Positions 50,617 through 60,220 of a stretch of 64,000 bases of DNA are shown here, in pieces. The DNA comes from Gordonia gummivorans (GTDB lineage Bacteria; Actinomycetota; Actinomycetes; Mycobacteriales; Mycobacteriaceae). The notes beneath the pieces were generated by a model, which ran no database searches, had not been told where the DNA came from, and saw nothing but the letters and a program-made list of their open reading frames with translations. A program made the translations under genes and the position numbers. The DNA lies in the NCBI RefSeq assembly GCF_022513585.1, contig NZ_JAKWBF010000031.1:1-64000 (forward strand), written 5' to 3'. Each line of letters opens with the position of its first letter. Within the stretch, counting starts at the first letter, position 1.

Positions 50617-51398
50617 ACCCCGATCGCACCGAAGACACAAGCTCATCAAGAGAATCCTCCGACCCGGGAGAACCCATGAAAGACAACGACACCGAAGTGA
50701 CGCAGGACAACGACCCCGGCGCCGTCGAGGTAGCCGACAGCGACACTGCCATCCCCGACGCCGTTGAAACCGAGACCGAAGCAGCCGCTACCGAAGCGCC
50801 CGTAACCGAAGCGGCGGTGTCCAAGGCGAAGTCGAAGCCGTCCGATGCCGGCACCACGGGCAGCTCGAGTGTTGTCAGCACCCTGCGGTCGCCACGTGTC
50901 ATCCGGTGGGCCGCGGCCGTGGTGATCGTCGGGCTGCTGGTCGTCACCGGAGTATCGCTCTGGCAGATGCGATCGCTGCAAACCCAGCTCGATGCCGAAC
51001 GATCGCAGAATGCCGACGCACTGCATGCTCAGCAGGTGGCCGCGGACTATGCGGTGGCTGCCGCTCACATCGATTACCGCAACTTCGACCCCTGGTTCGC
51101 CAGCCTGCGCCGCGGCGTCAACGACCGCCTCGCCGGGCAGTTCTCGAGCAGCGAACCGGCGTTGCGCGACCTGCTCGGACAGTTGCAGTGGACGTCGACG
51201 GGGTCGCTCGTGGGCAGCGACATCACCGCGCAGCACGACGGCAAGTACGAGGTTCAGGTGTTCGTGGACGTCACGACGAGCAACGTACAGTCGCCTCAAG
51301 GGGTCAAGACCACCGCGCTGTACCCGATCACCATCGAGAAGAACGGCTGGCGGATCAGCGACATCAGCGGGGGAGTGGCACCGATACCGGGCAAGTGA
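50613..51398 (+). CDS. Mce-associated membrane protein (Mas)
   Basis: A 261-residue protein with a long acidic, low-complexity N-terminus (about 90 residues, rich in Glu, Ala, Asp and Thr), one helix (RWAAAVVIVGLLVVTGVSLW), then an extracytoplasmic domain (DPWFASLRRGVNDRLAGQF ... YPITIEKNGWRISDIS). This arrangement is that of Mce-associated proteins that stabilise the transporter. An internal ATG (MKDNDTEV) after GGGAGAAC is an alternative start. Confidence 0.88.
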   Translation: MNPDRTEDTSSSRESSDPGEPMKDNDTEVTQDNDPGAVEVADSDTAIPDAVETETEAAATEAPVTEAAVSKAKSKPSDAGTTGSSSVVSTLRSPRVIRWAAAVVIVGLLVVTGVSLWQMRSLQTQLDAERSQNADALHAQQVAADYAVAAAHIDYRNFDPWFASLRRGVNDRLAGQFSSSEPALRDLLGQLQWTSTGSLVGSDITAQHDGKYEVQVFVDVTTSNVQSPQGVKTTALYPITIEKNGWRISDISGGVAPIPGK

Positions 51399-51410
51399 GC
51401 AGGAGAAGCG

Positions 51411-53177
51411 ATGCCGGACAACAGCGGAGGGCAGAGTATCGGGCTGCGAGACATGGTGTGCGGGATCGCCTCGTTGTGCGGCGACATCCCGACGATGCTG
51501 CGAGCGCTGCCGTCGGCGATTCCGCAACTGCCGACGGCAAAGATGTCCATCGGCAAGCGATTCGCGCAGAACGCCCACAAGTTCGCCGACCGCGACTTCC
51601 TTCGTTTCGAAGGCAGATCGATCGCCTACCGGGAAGCCAACGAGCACGCCAACAGAATCGCTGATCTCCTCACACGCCAGGGGATCTCGCGCGGCGACGT
51701 GGTCGCCGTGCTCTCCCGCAACCATCCCGACGTCGTCATCACGATGCTGGCCATCGTCAAGATCGGCGCGATCGCCGGAATGCTGAACTTCCATCAGCGC
51801 GGCCAGGTGCTCGAACACAGTCTCGGGCTCATCGACGCGAAGATTGTTGTCTACCAGGATGATCTGTTCGAAGCGCTGGAGTCGGTGTCCAATACCGCGC
51901 GGCCGCCGATCGAGATGGAATTCGCCGATCTGCATCGTCGGGCCACAGGCTGCTCGTCGAAGAATCCGGCGGTGACCGACACGATATCGGCCGACGACAC
52001 CGCCTTCTACATCTTCACCTCCGGGACCACCGGATATCCCAAGGCCAGCAAGATGAGTCACTATCGTTGGCTCGCCGCGATGGGTGGCATCGGCGGATTC
52101 GGCATCCGGCTTCGATCAGATGACGTCATGTACACGGCGCTGCCGTTCTATCACAACAACGCGCTGACGGTCTCGGTGTCCTCAGTCCTGGTGGCGGGTG
52201 CCTGTCTGGCGGTCGGCCGAGAATTCTCGGCGTCGCGATTCTTCGACGAGATGATCGAGAACGATGCGACCGCGTTCTGCTACATCGGCGAACTCTGTCG
52301 ATACCTTCTTGCGCAGCCACCGAGACCGACCGATCGCGCGCATCGGGTGCGCCTGGCGGTCGGCAACGGGTTGCGCCCCGACATCTGGGACGAGTTCACC
52401 GAGCGCTTCGGCATCGACCGGGTCGTGGAGTTCTACTCGGCGAGCGAAGCCAACATCGGTTTCATCAACATCTTCGGACTGTCCAGGACGGCCGGCTTCT
52501 CGCCGATGAAGTACGCGATCGTCGAGTACGACGAGGAGACCGGCGAACCGCTGCGCGGCCCGGACGGACGGGTGATCCCGGTGGGACGGCACGGTACCGG
52601 CCTGCTGATCGCGGAGATCAACAAACTCATCCCGTTCGACGGCTACACCGATCCGGACGCGTCGCGCAGAAAGGTGATCACCGATGCGCGCAAGAAGGGT
52701 GACAGCTGGTTCAACAGCGGGGATATCGTTCGCGACCAAGGCTTTTGGCACATCGAGTTCATCGACCGGATCGGTGACACCTTTCGGTGGAAGGGGGAGA
52801 ACGTGGCGACGACCGAGGTGGAAGCCGTCATCGATGCTCAGCCGGAGGTCGACGAGGCGGTTGTCTTCGGGGTGCCGATACCCGATGCCGACGGCAAGGC
52901 CGGCATGGTTGCCGTCAGCCTCAAGGCCGACGCAGAATTCGATCCCGACGGTTTCGCCGAGCGCGTGCGCGCGAACTTGCCCGGCTACGCGGTGCCGCTG
53001 TTCGTCCGGATCGTCGACCATCTCGAACACACGTCGACGTTCAAGCGCACACGGACCGAGCTACGTCGCGAGGCGTACTCCGAAGTCGAGGACGATCCGC
53101 TGTACGTGCTGCGGGGCGATACCTACGTCGAATTCGACGGTGTGGTGCAAGCGCGACAAAGCGTTCAGCCACGTTGA
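51411..53177 (+). CDS. long-chain acyl-CoA synthetase, FadD6/FATP-like
   Basis: A 588-residue AMP-forming ligase. AMP motif YIFTSGTTGYPKASK is near residue 200, then YTALPFYHNNALTVSVSS, EFYSASEANIGFINIFGL, and the C-terminal KWKGENVATTEVEAVI-like region. These are features of the FATP/very-long-chain branch like mycobacterial FadD6. It activates fatty acids or lipid acids to CoA esters, fitting vectorial import by the mce proteins encoded just upstream (12 bp gap). Its end overlaps the convergent hydrolase gene by 13 bp. Confidence 0.93.
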   Translation: MPDNSGGQSIGLRDMVCGIASLCGDIPTMLRALPSAIPQLPTAKMSIGKRFAQNAHKFADRDFLRFEGRSIAYREANEHANRIADLLTRQGISRGDVVAVLSRNHPDVVITMLAIVKIGAIAGMLNFHQRGQVLEHSLGLIDAKIVVYQDDLFEALESVSNTARPPIEMEFADLHRRATGCSSKNPAVTDTISADDTAFYIFTSGTTGYPKASKMSHYRWLAAMGGIGGFGIRLRSDDVMYTALPFYHNNALTVSVSSVLVAGACLAVGREFSASRFFDEMIENDATAFCYIGELCRYLLAQPPRPTDRAHRVRLAVGNGLRPDIWDEFTERFGIDRVVEFYSASEANIGFINIFGLSRTAGFSPMKYAIVEYDEETGEPLRGPDGRVIPVGRHGTGLLIAEINKLIPFDGYTDPDASRRKVITDARKKGDSWFNSGDIVRDQGFWHIEFIDRIGDTFRWKGENVATTEVEAVIDAQPEVDEAVVFGVPIPDADGKAGMVAVSLKADAEFDPDGFAERVRANLPGYAVPLFVRIVDHLEHTSTFKRTRTELRREAYSEVEDDPLYVLRGDTYVEFDGVVQARQSVQPR

Positions 53178-53767
53178 TCCGACAGTGCCTGCCGGACGAA
53201 CGCGAGAGCGGCGCCCTGCCACAACAGGATGTGGTCGAGCATCGAGTGGCCCCCACCGGGCACGGGGACGAACTCGGCGCGAAATCCCTGCGCCCGCAGT
53301 TCCTCGATGCCCTTGCGGGTGCGGCGTGCGAACGTGCGCTCGTCGGCGTCGCCGTGCACGGCGACCACGCGGGCACCCGGGTTGATGAACCGCCAATCGG
53401 CGTACTGCCACCACGGGGCCAGTCCGAGCACCCCGACGACGCGTCGATCCTCGGCAAGACCGGCGGCGACGCGGCCGCCCATCGAATGGCCGATCACGAC
53501 CACCGGCACTCCGGGGTGTTGACGGCACATGTCCTCGAGCGCCGCCCGGGCGTAGAGCATCGGACTGGCCTGGTCGCCGTTCCAGCCGTAGACGCGGTAG
53601 CGCAGCTGGCGGACTGCGACGGCCCGGCCGAAGCGCGCACGGATCGACCAGGTGAACGGGTACATCCGCAGGGCCGAACTCTGCCATGGGCTGAATGGGC
53701 GGTAGCTGCGATCGGTCCCACCCGGTGCCACCAGGACGATCAGCCGGGGATTGCTCGGCGACTTCAT
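53165..53767 (-). CDS. small alpha/beta hydrolase
   Basis: A 200-residue hydrolase. [15 protein letters not shown] and the nucleophile S95 in [16 protein letters not shown] are visible, with GDAD and the final His in [15 protein letters not shown]. The protein is short for the fold, with hardly any cap domain. The substrate is unknown. The ATG at 53767 opens the conserved part. It is divergent from pgm and convergent, with 13 bp overlap, with the acyl-CoA synthetase gene. Confidence 0.87.
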   Translation of the reverse strand: MKSPSNPRLIVLVAPGGTDRSYRPFSPWQSSALRMYPFTWSIRARFGRAVAVRQLRYRVYGWNGDQASPMLYARAALEDMCRQHPGVPVVVIGHSMGGRVAAGLAEDRRVVGVLGLAPWWQYADWRFINPGARVVAVHGDADERTFARRTRKGIEELRAQGFRAEFVPVPGGGHSMLDHILLWQGAALAFVRQALSDQRG

Positions 53768-53829
53768 CAACACGATCAACACGCTATCGTTGCTGCGCGC
53801 AGGCGTGTCATGGTGGCAGAATTCGAACC

Positions 53830-55473
<1,644 letters not shown>

Positions 55474-55479
55474 GCTGGG

Positions 55480-56208
55480 TCAGCCGGCGCCCGGCACCCC
55501 GATGAGCCAGCCGACGAGATAGGTTGCGCCCGCGGCTATGGCGCCAAAGGCCAACTGTCGCAGGGCGCCTCGCAACATGGGATGTCGGGTCACGTAGGCG
55601 GCGAGGCCGCCCGCCACGAGGAGTCCGGCAGCGCCGACGAGCAGACCGGCGGTCAACGACGAGAAGCCCAGCAGGTAGGGGATCAGCGGGATCACCGCGC
55701 CGATCGAGAACATCAGGAACGACGAGACCGCGGCTACCCATGGGGACGGCTGTTCGACGGGATCGACGCCGAGCTCCTGGGTGATGTGGAAGTCGACCGC
55801 CCGCTCGGTGTCCTGATGGATCTCGGTGGCGGCGGCCGTCGCGGTCTCCTCGGTCATGCCCATTCCGACGAACTCGTCGATCAGTTCGTCGAGCTCTGCT
55901 TTGGGGTGGCGGGTGAACTCGTCACGTTCGACGCGCACTTCGGCGTCGACCTGCTCGTTCTGCGTCGACACCGAGGTGAATTCGCCGAGCGCCATGGAAA
56001 ACGCGCCGGCGACGAGCCCAGCGACGCCGGAGAGCACGATGGTGTGCGCGTCGGCGCCGGCTCCACCGACACCGGCGACCAGACTGATGTTGGTGACCAG
56101 GCCGTCCATCGCGCCGAAGGTGGCTGCGCGCACCCGACCGCCGGCCACGTTGGCGTGGACGTGGCCGACCTCTTCGGGGCCGGACTCCTCGGCAGGCGGG
56201 TCACTCAC
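55480..56208 (-). CDS. VIT1/CCC1 family iron/manganese transporter
   Basis: A 242-residue membrane protein. Conserved N-terminal VRAATFGAMDGLVTNISLVAG and GAFSMALGEFTSVSTQNEQ precede a cytoplasmic metal-binding region rich in Glu (DAEVRVERDEFTRHPKAELDELI), then three C-terminal helices. Family members move ferrous iron or manganese out of the cytosol. The start is GTG, as the upstream frame does not look like protein. It is convergent with pgm, 6 bp apart, and divergent from a DsbA-like gene. Confidence 0.92.
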   Translation of the reverse strand: MSDPPAEESGPEEVGHVHANVAGGRVRAATFGAMDGLVTNISLVAGVGGAGADAHTIVLSGVAGLVAGAFSMALGEFTSVSTQNEQVDAEVRVERDEFTRHPKAELDELIDEFVGMGMTEETATAAATEIHQDTERAVDFHITQELGVDPVEQPSPWVAAVSSFLMFSIGAVIPLIPYLLGFSSLTAGLLVGAAGLLVAGGLAAYVTRHPMLRGALRQLAFGAIAAGATYLVGWLIGVPGAG

Positions 56209-56289
56209 GGTGTGATCGTAATCAACCAGCCGATTCTTATCTTTGGACCGATAGAGTCGAGTGCAGGAAATCCGAGAGAAAGAAGCGTC

Positions 56290-57036
56290 GTGAACGACAA
56301 GCGCAAGTCCGGGGCGTCGGTGCCGAAGACCACGAAGTCGAAGTATCAGCCGAGTGCGAACTCCAGCCGCATGACCTACATCCTCGGCGGGTTGGCCATT
56401 CTGGTGGTGGCTGCGCTGGTGATCGGCGGGATCTTCTGGAGCCAGCGCGACAAGGGCAGCGCCGACGACTCGGCACTCAGCGCGAACGCGACCATGATCG
56501 CCGGGCCGGGCACCGCGCCGACGATCGACCTCTTCGAAGACCCGCTGTGCCCGATCTGCGGGCAGTTCGAGAAGCAGTACGGCCAGCAGATCAACGCCGC
56601 GATCACCGGCAACAAGATCCGGGTGCGGTTCCACACGCTCGACTTCCTGAACCAGAAGTCGGCCTCGGGTGACTACTCGGTGCGTGCCGCGGGCGCCCTG
56701 ACCTGCGTCGCCGCCGAGGGCAACACGGACGTGTACCTCAAGTTCCATTCGGCGCTGTTCAGCAACCAACCCCAGGAGGGCGGCAGCTCCGACCTGACCA
56801 ACGCCGATCTCGCCCGCATCGCCGGTGAACAGGGCGCATCACCCGCGACCACCAAGTGCATCGCCGATGGCGCCAAGGTCGGCGAAGCGGGCGACAAGGC
56901 GACCGCGTCGTTCGAGGAACTGCAGAAGGTCCTCGGCGACCAAGCGGGCACCCCGACGGTCCTGCACAACGGCGAGGCCGTCGACATCAGCAACACCAAC
57001 TGGCTCAACGACATCATCGGATCGGACAACAGCTGA
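56290..57036 (+). CDS. membrane-anchored DsbA-like thioredoxin-fold protein
   Basis: A 248-residue protein. The polar N-terminus and one helix (YILGGLAILVVAALVIGGIFW) anchor it; the outside domain carries the active-site motif CPIC (C87, C90) in DLFEDPLCPICGQF. A second pair, C140-like in ALTCVAAEG and TKCIADG, may form another disulfide. The cis-Pro loop is GTPTVLHNG. This is the actinobacterial DsbA-like family (thioredoxin_4) for oxidative folding outside the membrane. The start is GTG. Confidence 0.9.
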   Translation: MNDKRKSGASVPKTTKSKYQPSANSSRMTYILGGLAILVVAALVIGGIFWSQRDKGSADDSALSANATMIAGPGTAPTIDLFEDPLCPICGQFEKQYGQQINAAITGNKIRVRFHTLDFLNQKSASGDYSVRAAGALTCVAAEGNTDVYLKFHSALFSNQPQEGGSSDLTNADLARIAGEQGASPATTKCIADGAKVGEAGDKATASFEELQKVLGDQAGTPTVLHNGEAVDISNTNWLNDIIGSDNS

Positions 57037-57080
57037 TCCTCCCCTCCCTGCGTCACCGATCCTGAGTTGAGCCACCACCA

Positions 57081-57276
57081 CCGATCCCTGAGGTGCGAGG
57101 AGCGCCAGCGATGAGCCTTCCTGCCGATCCCTGAGGTGCGAGGAGCGCTAGCGACGAGCCTTCCTGCCGATCCCTGAGGTGCGAGGAGCGCTAGCGACGA
57201 GCCTCGAAGGGCTGGCGAGACAACAATGTCCTCTCACCAGCGGCTTCGAGGCTCGCAGGATCGCACCCCAGCCGGT
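57081..57276. repeat. tandem 43-bp array of the dispersed hairpin repeat, plus right arm
   Basis: Three head-to-tail 43-bp units start at 57081, 57124 and 57167, each CCGATCCCTGAGGTGCGAGG then AGCGCYAGCGAYGAGCC. The third is followed by the family centre (GGCTGGCGAGACAACAATGT) and right arm (CTTCGAGGCTCGCAGGATCG) near 57243-57268, so unit three plus right arm forms the full hairpin. It lies after the DsbA-like gene, before the UBP zinc-finger gene. Confidence 0.85.
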
Positions 57277-57318
57277 GGTAGTGGTCCATCCCGGTGCTCG
57301 GGAGACTAGCGTGGAGTC

Positions 57319-57672
57319 ATGAGCGATCCGGTCGAGCAGATCAACGCCGACGTCCAACCGAGTGGGCCGGGCTGTCAGGAATGTGAGCAGTCCGGAGGGT
57401 GGTGGGTCCATCTTCGACGCTGCGCCGCCTGCGGCCACGTCGGTTGCTGCGACACCTCGCCGTCGCAGCACGCGACCGCACACGTCGAGAGCACCGGCCA
57501 TCAGATCGTCCAGAGTTACGAACCCGGTGAGGACTGGTTCTACGACTACGGAAGCGGCGACTTCGCCCTCGGACCCAATCTCGCAGCCCCCACCGAACAT
57601 CCCGCGGACCAGACCGTCCCGGGTCCACGCGACCGGGTGCCAGCGAATTGGGACCAGCTGATCCACCGCTGA
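57319..57672 (+). CDS. UBP-type zinc-finger protein
   Basis: A 117-residue protein with a ZnF-UBP domain: C19-x2-C22, C35-x2-C38, C43-C44, and His residues in QHATAHVESTGHQIV (about H51-H61), followed by YEPGEDWFYDYGSGDFAL. In eukaryotes this domain binds ubiquitin tails; in bacteria its ligand is unknown. It is a single gene between the hairpin-repeat array and tRNA-Ala. Confidence 0.92.
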   Translation: MSDPVEQINADVQPSGPGCQECEQSGGWWVHLRRCAACGHVGCCDTSPSQHATAHVESTGHQIVQSYEPGEDWFYDYGSGDFALGPNLAAPTEHPADQTVPGPRDRVPANWDQLIHR

Positions 57673-57699
57673 CCGCGGTACCGGCCGCACATCGGGGAT

Positions 57700-57727
57700 T
57701 TGGTCGCCCACGCCCCGATGGTGTAAT
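57700..57727 (+). promoter_or_regulatory. possible promoter of tRNA-Ala
   Basis: TTGGTC (57700-57705), a 16-bp spacer and TGTAAT (57722-57727) lie about 60 bp before the tRNA. The call is by eye. Confidence 0.4.
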
Positions 57728-57788
57728 TTCGCCAGTGCCCTTCTTGAGGGCAGAGCACCGGTTGCGGCCGGTCTCGACAACCGCATAC

Positions 57789-57861
57789 GGGGCTATGGCG
57801 CAGCTGGTAGCGCACCACACTGGCAGTGTGGGGGTCAGGGGTTCGAGTCCCCTTAGCTCCA
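57789..57861 (+). tRNA. tRNA-Ala (GGC)
   Basis: A 73-nt cloverleaf: acceptor GGGGCTA/TAGCTCC, anticodon loop CTGGCAG with anticodon GGC, T arm AGGGG-TTCGAGT-CCCCT. The CCA end is not encoded, unlike the tRNA-fMet in this window. Confidence 0.96.
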
Positions 57862-57866
57862 CTCGA

Positions 57867-57899
57867 AAGGCCAGGTCAGAGTGTTTCTGATCTGGCCTT
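57867..57899 (+). terminator. hairpin terminator after tRNA-Ala
   Basis: AAGGCCAGGTCAGA pairs with TCTGATCTGGCCTT over 14 positions with a 5-nt loop, then TTCATCG. It starts 6 nt after the tRNA. Confidence 0.85.
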
Positions 57900-58069
57900 C
57901 ATCGTTTTCGGGCCCGGGCTGCACGTGAGCAGGCGTCTTCAACACGCTGCCGAACCTCCGGGCTCGGCAGCGTGGCTCCGGCTCCATCGCGGTCCAACTG
58001 GATGCACAACCTAAGCTCTGTCAGGAGTGCGGGTCATGGTGGTCCCGTGTAGAAGCTGAAGGGCCATTG

Positions 58070-59179
58070 ATGATGCGCAGCGGAGTGTCGCCGACCTTGA
58101 CGACTCGCCTCAAGAGTCTCGGGATCAGCGCGTGGTCGGCACTCGGGGTCATCGCATTGGTGGTCGTGATCGCGCTCGCCGTTGGTGCGGTGAGTGGCAT
58201 CTTGGTGCCGTTGGTGATCGCAGTCATCCTCGGTGTGGTGCTCGAGCCGTTGGTTGATCGGCTCGAGAAATGGCGAGTGCCGCCGGTGCCGGCGGCCGTC
58301 GTGACGTTGCTGCTCGCCGTCGCCGTGCTGGCGGGCACCATCGCGATCGTGGTGGTGGGTTTCATCGATCAATGGTCAGAGATCGCTCGCCAGCTCACCG
58401 CGGGCTGGAATTCGCTGGTCAGTTGGGTGCAGTCGCTAGACATCAACGATGAGTGGCTGGAGCCGATCCGCTCAGCGATCGAAGACGCGGCCCAGAACGT
58501 CGGACAGGGTGTCTTCGGCGCGGTGTCGAGTACGTTCTACGGGGCGATCTCACTGGTCATGGGCACCTTCTTCAGCTTCTTCTTTCTGTTCTTCGTGCTG
58601 CGCGACGGCCATCGGTTCGCCGCGTGGTTGGCCCGTAACACGCGGTTGGAGGCCGACTCCGTCGCCGAAGTCGTCGAGATCTCTCGTGAATCGATTCGCG
58701 GATACTTCCGGGGCACTGCGATTACGGCGCTACTGACCGCGCCGATCTTTCTGATTCCGCTGTTCATACTCCGGATTCCGCTGGTCATTCCGATCCTGAT
58801 CCTCTATTTCCTCCTGTCGTTTGTTCCGTTCGTCGGCGCGTGGATCACGGGTGCGTTCGTCGTCTTGATCGCGTTCGGAACCGGCGGGGCCTCGGCGGCC
58901 GCGATCATGGCAGTCACCTTCCTGATCTCCAATGGGACGATTCAGAGCGCAGTCAGTTCTTGGGCGCTCGGCTCGTCGCTGCGGCTACACCCGATCTGGG
59001 TGTTGCTGGCGACCATGATCGGCGGCACCATTGCCGGTCTCATCGGAATGGTGCTGGGAGCGCCGATGCTGGCGGTGGTGCTGAAATCGATTGAGGCAAT
59101 GCGGCGCCGACGGACGGAGGATGGTCAATCGGCTGCTGAATCGGACCAGGGTCCCGCACTCGCCAACAAGAGTTGCTGA
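58070..59179 (+). CDS. AI-2E family permease
   Basis: A 369-residue membrane protein with eight helices in the pattern of the AI-2E/PerM transporter family: paired N-terminal helices, a soluble segment, then FFSFFFLFFVLRDGHRF, a run LLTAPIFLIPLFILRIPLVIPILILYFLLSFVPFVGAW, and the C-terminal GGTIAGLIGMVLGAPMLAV. Family members export various small molecules; few have known substrates. The ATG at 58070 lies 6 nt after AAGGG; a TTG at 58067 and an ATG at 58073 are alternatives. Confidence 0.9.
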   Translation: MMRSGVSPTLTTRLKSLGISAWSALGVIALVVVIALAVGAVSGILVPLVIAVILGVVLEPLVDRLEKWRVPPVPAAVVTLLLAVAVLAGTIAIVVVGFIDQWSEIARQLTAGWNSLVSWVQSLDINDEWLEPIRSAIEDAAQNVGQGVFGAVSSTFYGAISLVMGTFFSFFFLFFVLRDGHRFAAWLARNTRLEADSVAEVVEISRESIRGYFRGTAITALLTAPIFLIPLFILRIPLVIPILILYFLLSFVPFVGAWITGAFVVLIAFGTGGASAAAIMAVTFLISNGTIQSAVSSWALGSSLRLHPIWVLLATMIGGTIAGLIGMVLGAPMLAVVLKSIEAMRRRRTEDGQSAAESDQGPALANKSC

Positions 59180-59190
59180 GGGGTCGCCGG

Positions 59191-60126
59191 TCACGCCGTC
59201 GTTGTGTCGACAGATGAGCGCGCGACGAGGCGGACACGGTGGGCTTGGCGGATTGCGTCGACGCTGAGCAGCAGCAGTGCCACCCACACGATCCCGAAGC
59301 CGACCCATCGGCCCGGGCTGAGGTGCTCACCGAGGATGGCGACGCCACAGATGAGCTGCAGGATTGGGGTGATGAACTGCAGGAGACCCACTGATACCAA
59401 CGGGATTCGGCTGGCGGCCGCGGCGAAGAGGAGCAGCGGGATGGCTGTCACCACGCCGGCGCTCATCAACAGCGCGGTGTGTCCCCAGCCCTCGGTGGTG
59501 AAGGTGTCCTCACCCTGCATCGCGAGCACGAGCAGCATCACCGCCGCGGGTGGAGTGAGGAACAGGGTCTCAGTCGTCAGGCTCTGCAACGCCGTCAGCT
59601 TGCCGCCGATCCGGTTCTTGATCAACCCGTAGGTTCCAAAGCTCAGGGCGAGACTCACAGCGATCCACGGAATCTGGCCATCGTCGATGGCGAGGTACAC
59701 GCATGCGATTCCGCCGACCCCGACGGCGGTCGTCTGCAGCGGTCGCAATCGCTCCCGCAGCACGAGCACCCCGAGAGCGACGGTGAACAGCGGGTTCAGA
59801 AAGTAGCCGAGGGACGCCTGGGTGACGTGACCGGTGACAACGGCCTGCACATAGATGACCCAGTTGGCGGCGATGGCGACGCCGGCCGCCGCGGTCGCCG
59901 CCATGCGTCGAGGATGGTGGAGCAGGTCACGCACGAATCCGAACTGACGAAGCACCGCGAGCAGCACCAGGCAACAGACCAGGGTCCACACAATCCGATT
60001 GCCCAGAATCTCCCAGGCGCCGGCCGGTATCAGCAGGTGAAAGTACAGCGGGAACAATCCCCAGATCGTGTAAGCGCCGACCCCGTAGACGGTGCCCTGT
60101 GTCGCCTGCGGATACGGGTTGGGCAT
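59191..60126 (-). CDS. rarD: RarD/EamA-type permease
   Basis: A 311-residue protein with ten predicted helices. VYGVGAYTIWGLFPLYFHLL, NRIVWTL, and the second-half LLQFITPILQLICGVAILGE match RarD of the EamA drug/metabolite transporter superfamily. Substrates are unknown; a chloramphenicol-sensitivity name exists in E. coli. The ATG at 60126 and a GTG just before it (60129) are equally possible starts. It is convergent with the AI-2E permease gene, 11 bp apart. Confidence 0.9.
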   Translation of the reverse strand: MPNPYPQATQGTVYGVGAYTIWGLFPLYFHLLIPAGAWEILGNRIVWTLVCCLVLLAVLRQFGFVRDLLHHPRRMAATAAAGVAIAANWVIYVQAVVTGHVTQASLGYFLNPLFTVALGVLVLRERLRPLQTTAVGVGGIACVYLAIDDGQIPWIAVSLALSFGTYGLIKNRIGGKLTALQSLTTETLFLTPPAAVMLLVLAMQGEDTFTTEGWGHTALLMSAGVVTAIPLLLFAAAASRIPLVSVGLLQFITPILQLICGVAILGEHLSPGRWVGFGIVWVALLLLSVDAIRQAHRVRLVARSSVDTTTA

Positions 60127-60220
60127 CACCGCATGAGCTTAGTGGGTGTTGTCCTGCACAAGTGGTGCTCATGGTTCCGTCCACTGTCGGCTCGTTCGCC
60201 CGGGTGCGACGATGGTCTGC

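Noticed and set aside
57081-57209. Possible CRISPR array
   Set aside because: The 43-bp units are directly adjacent with no unique spacers, and no cas genes are present.
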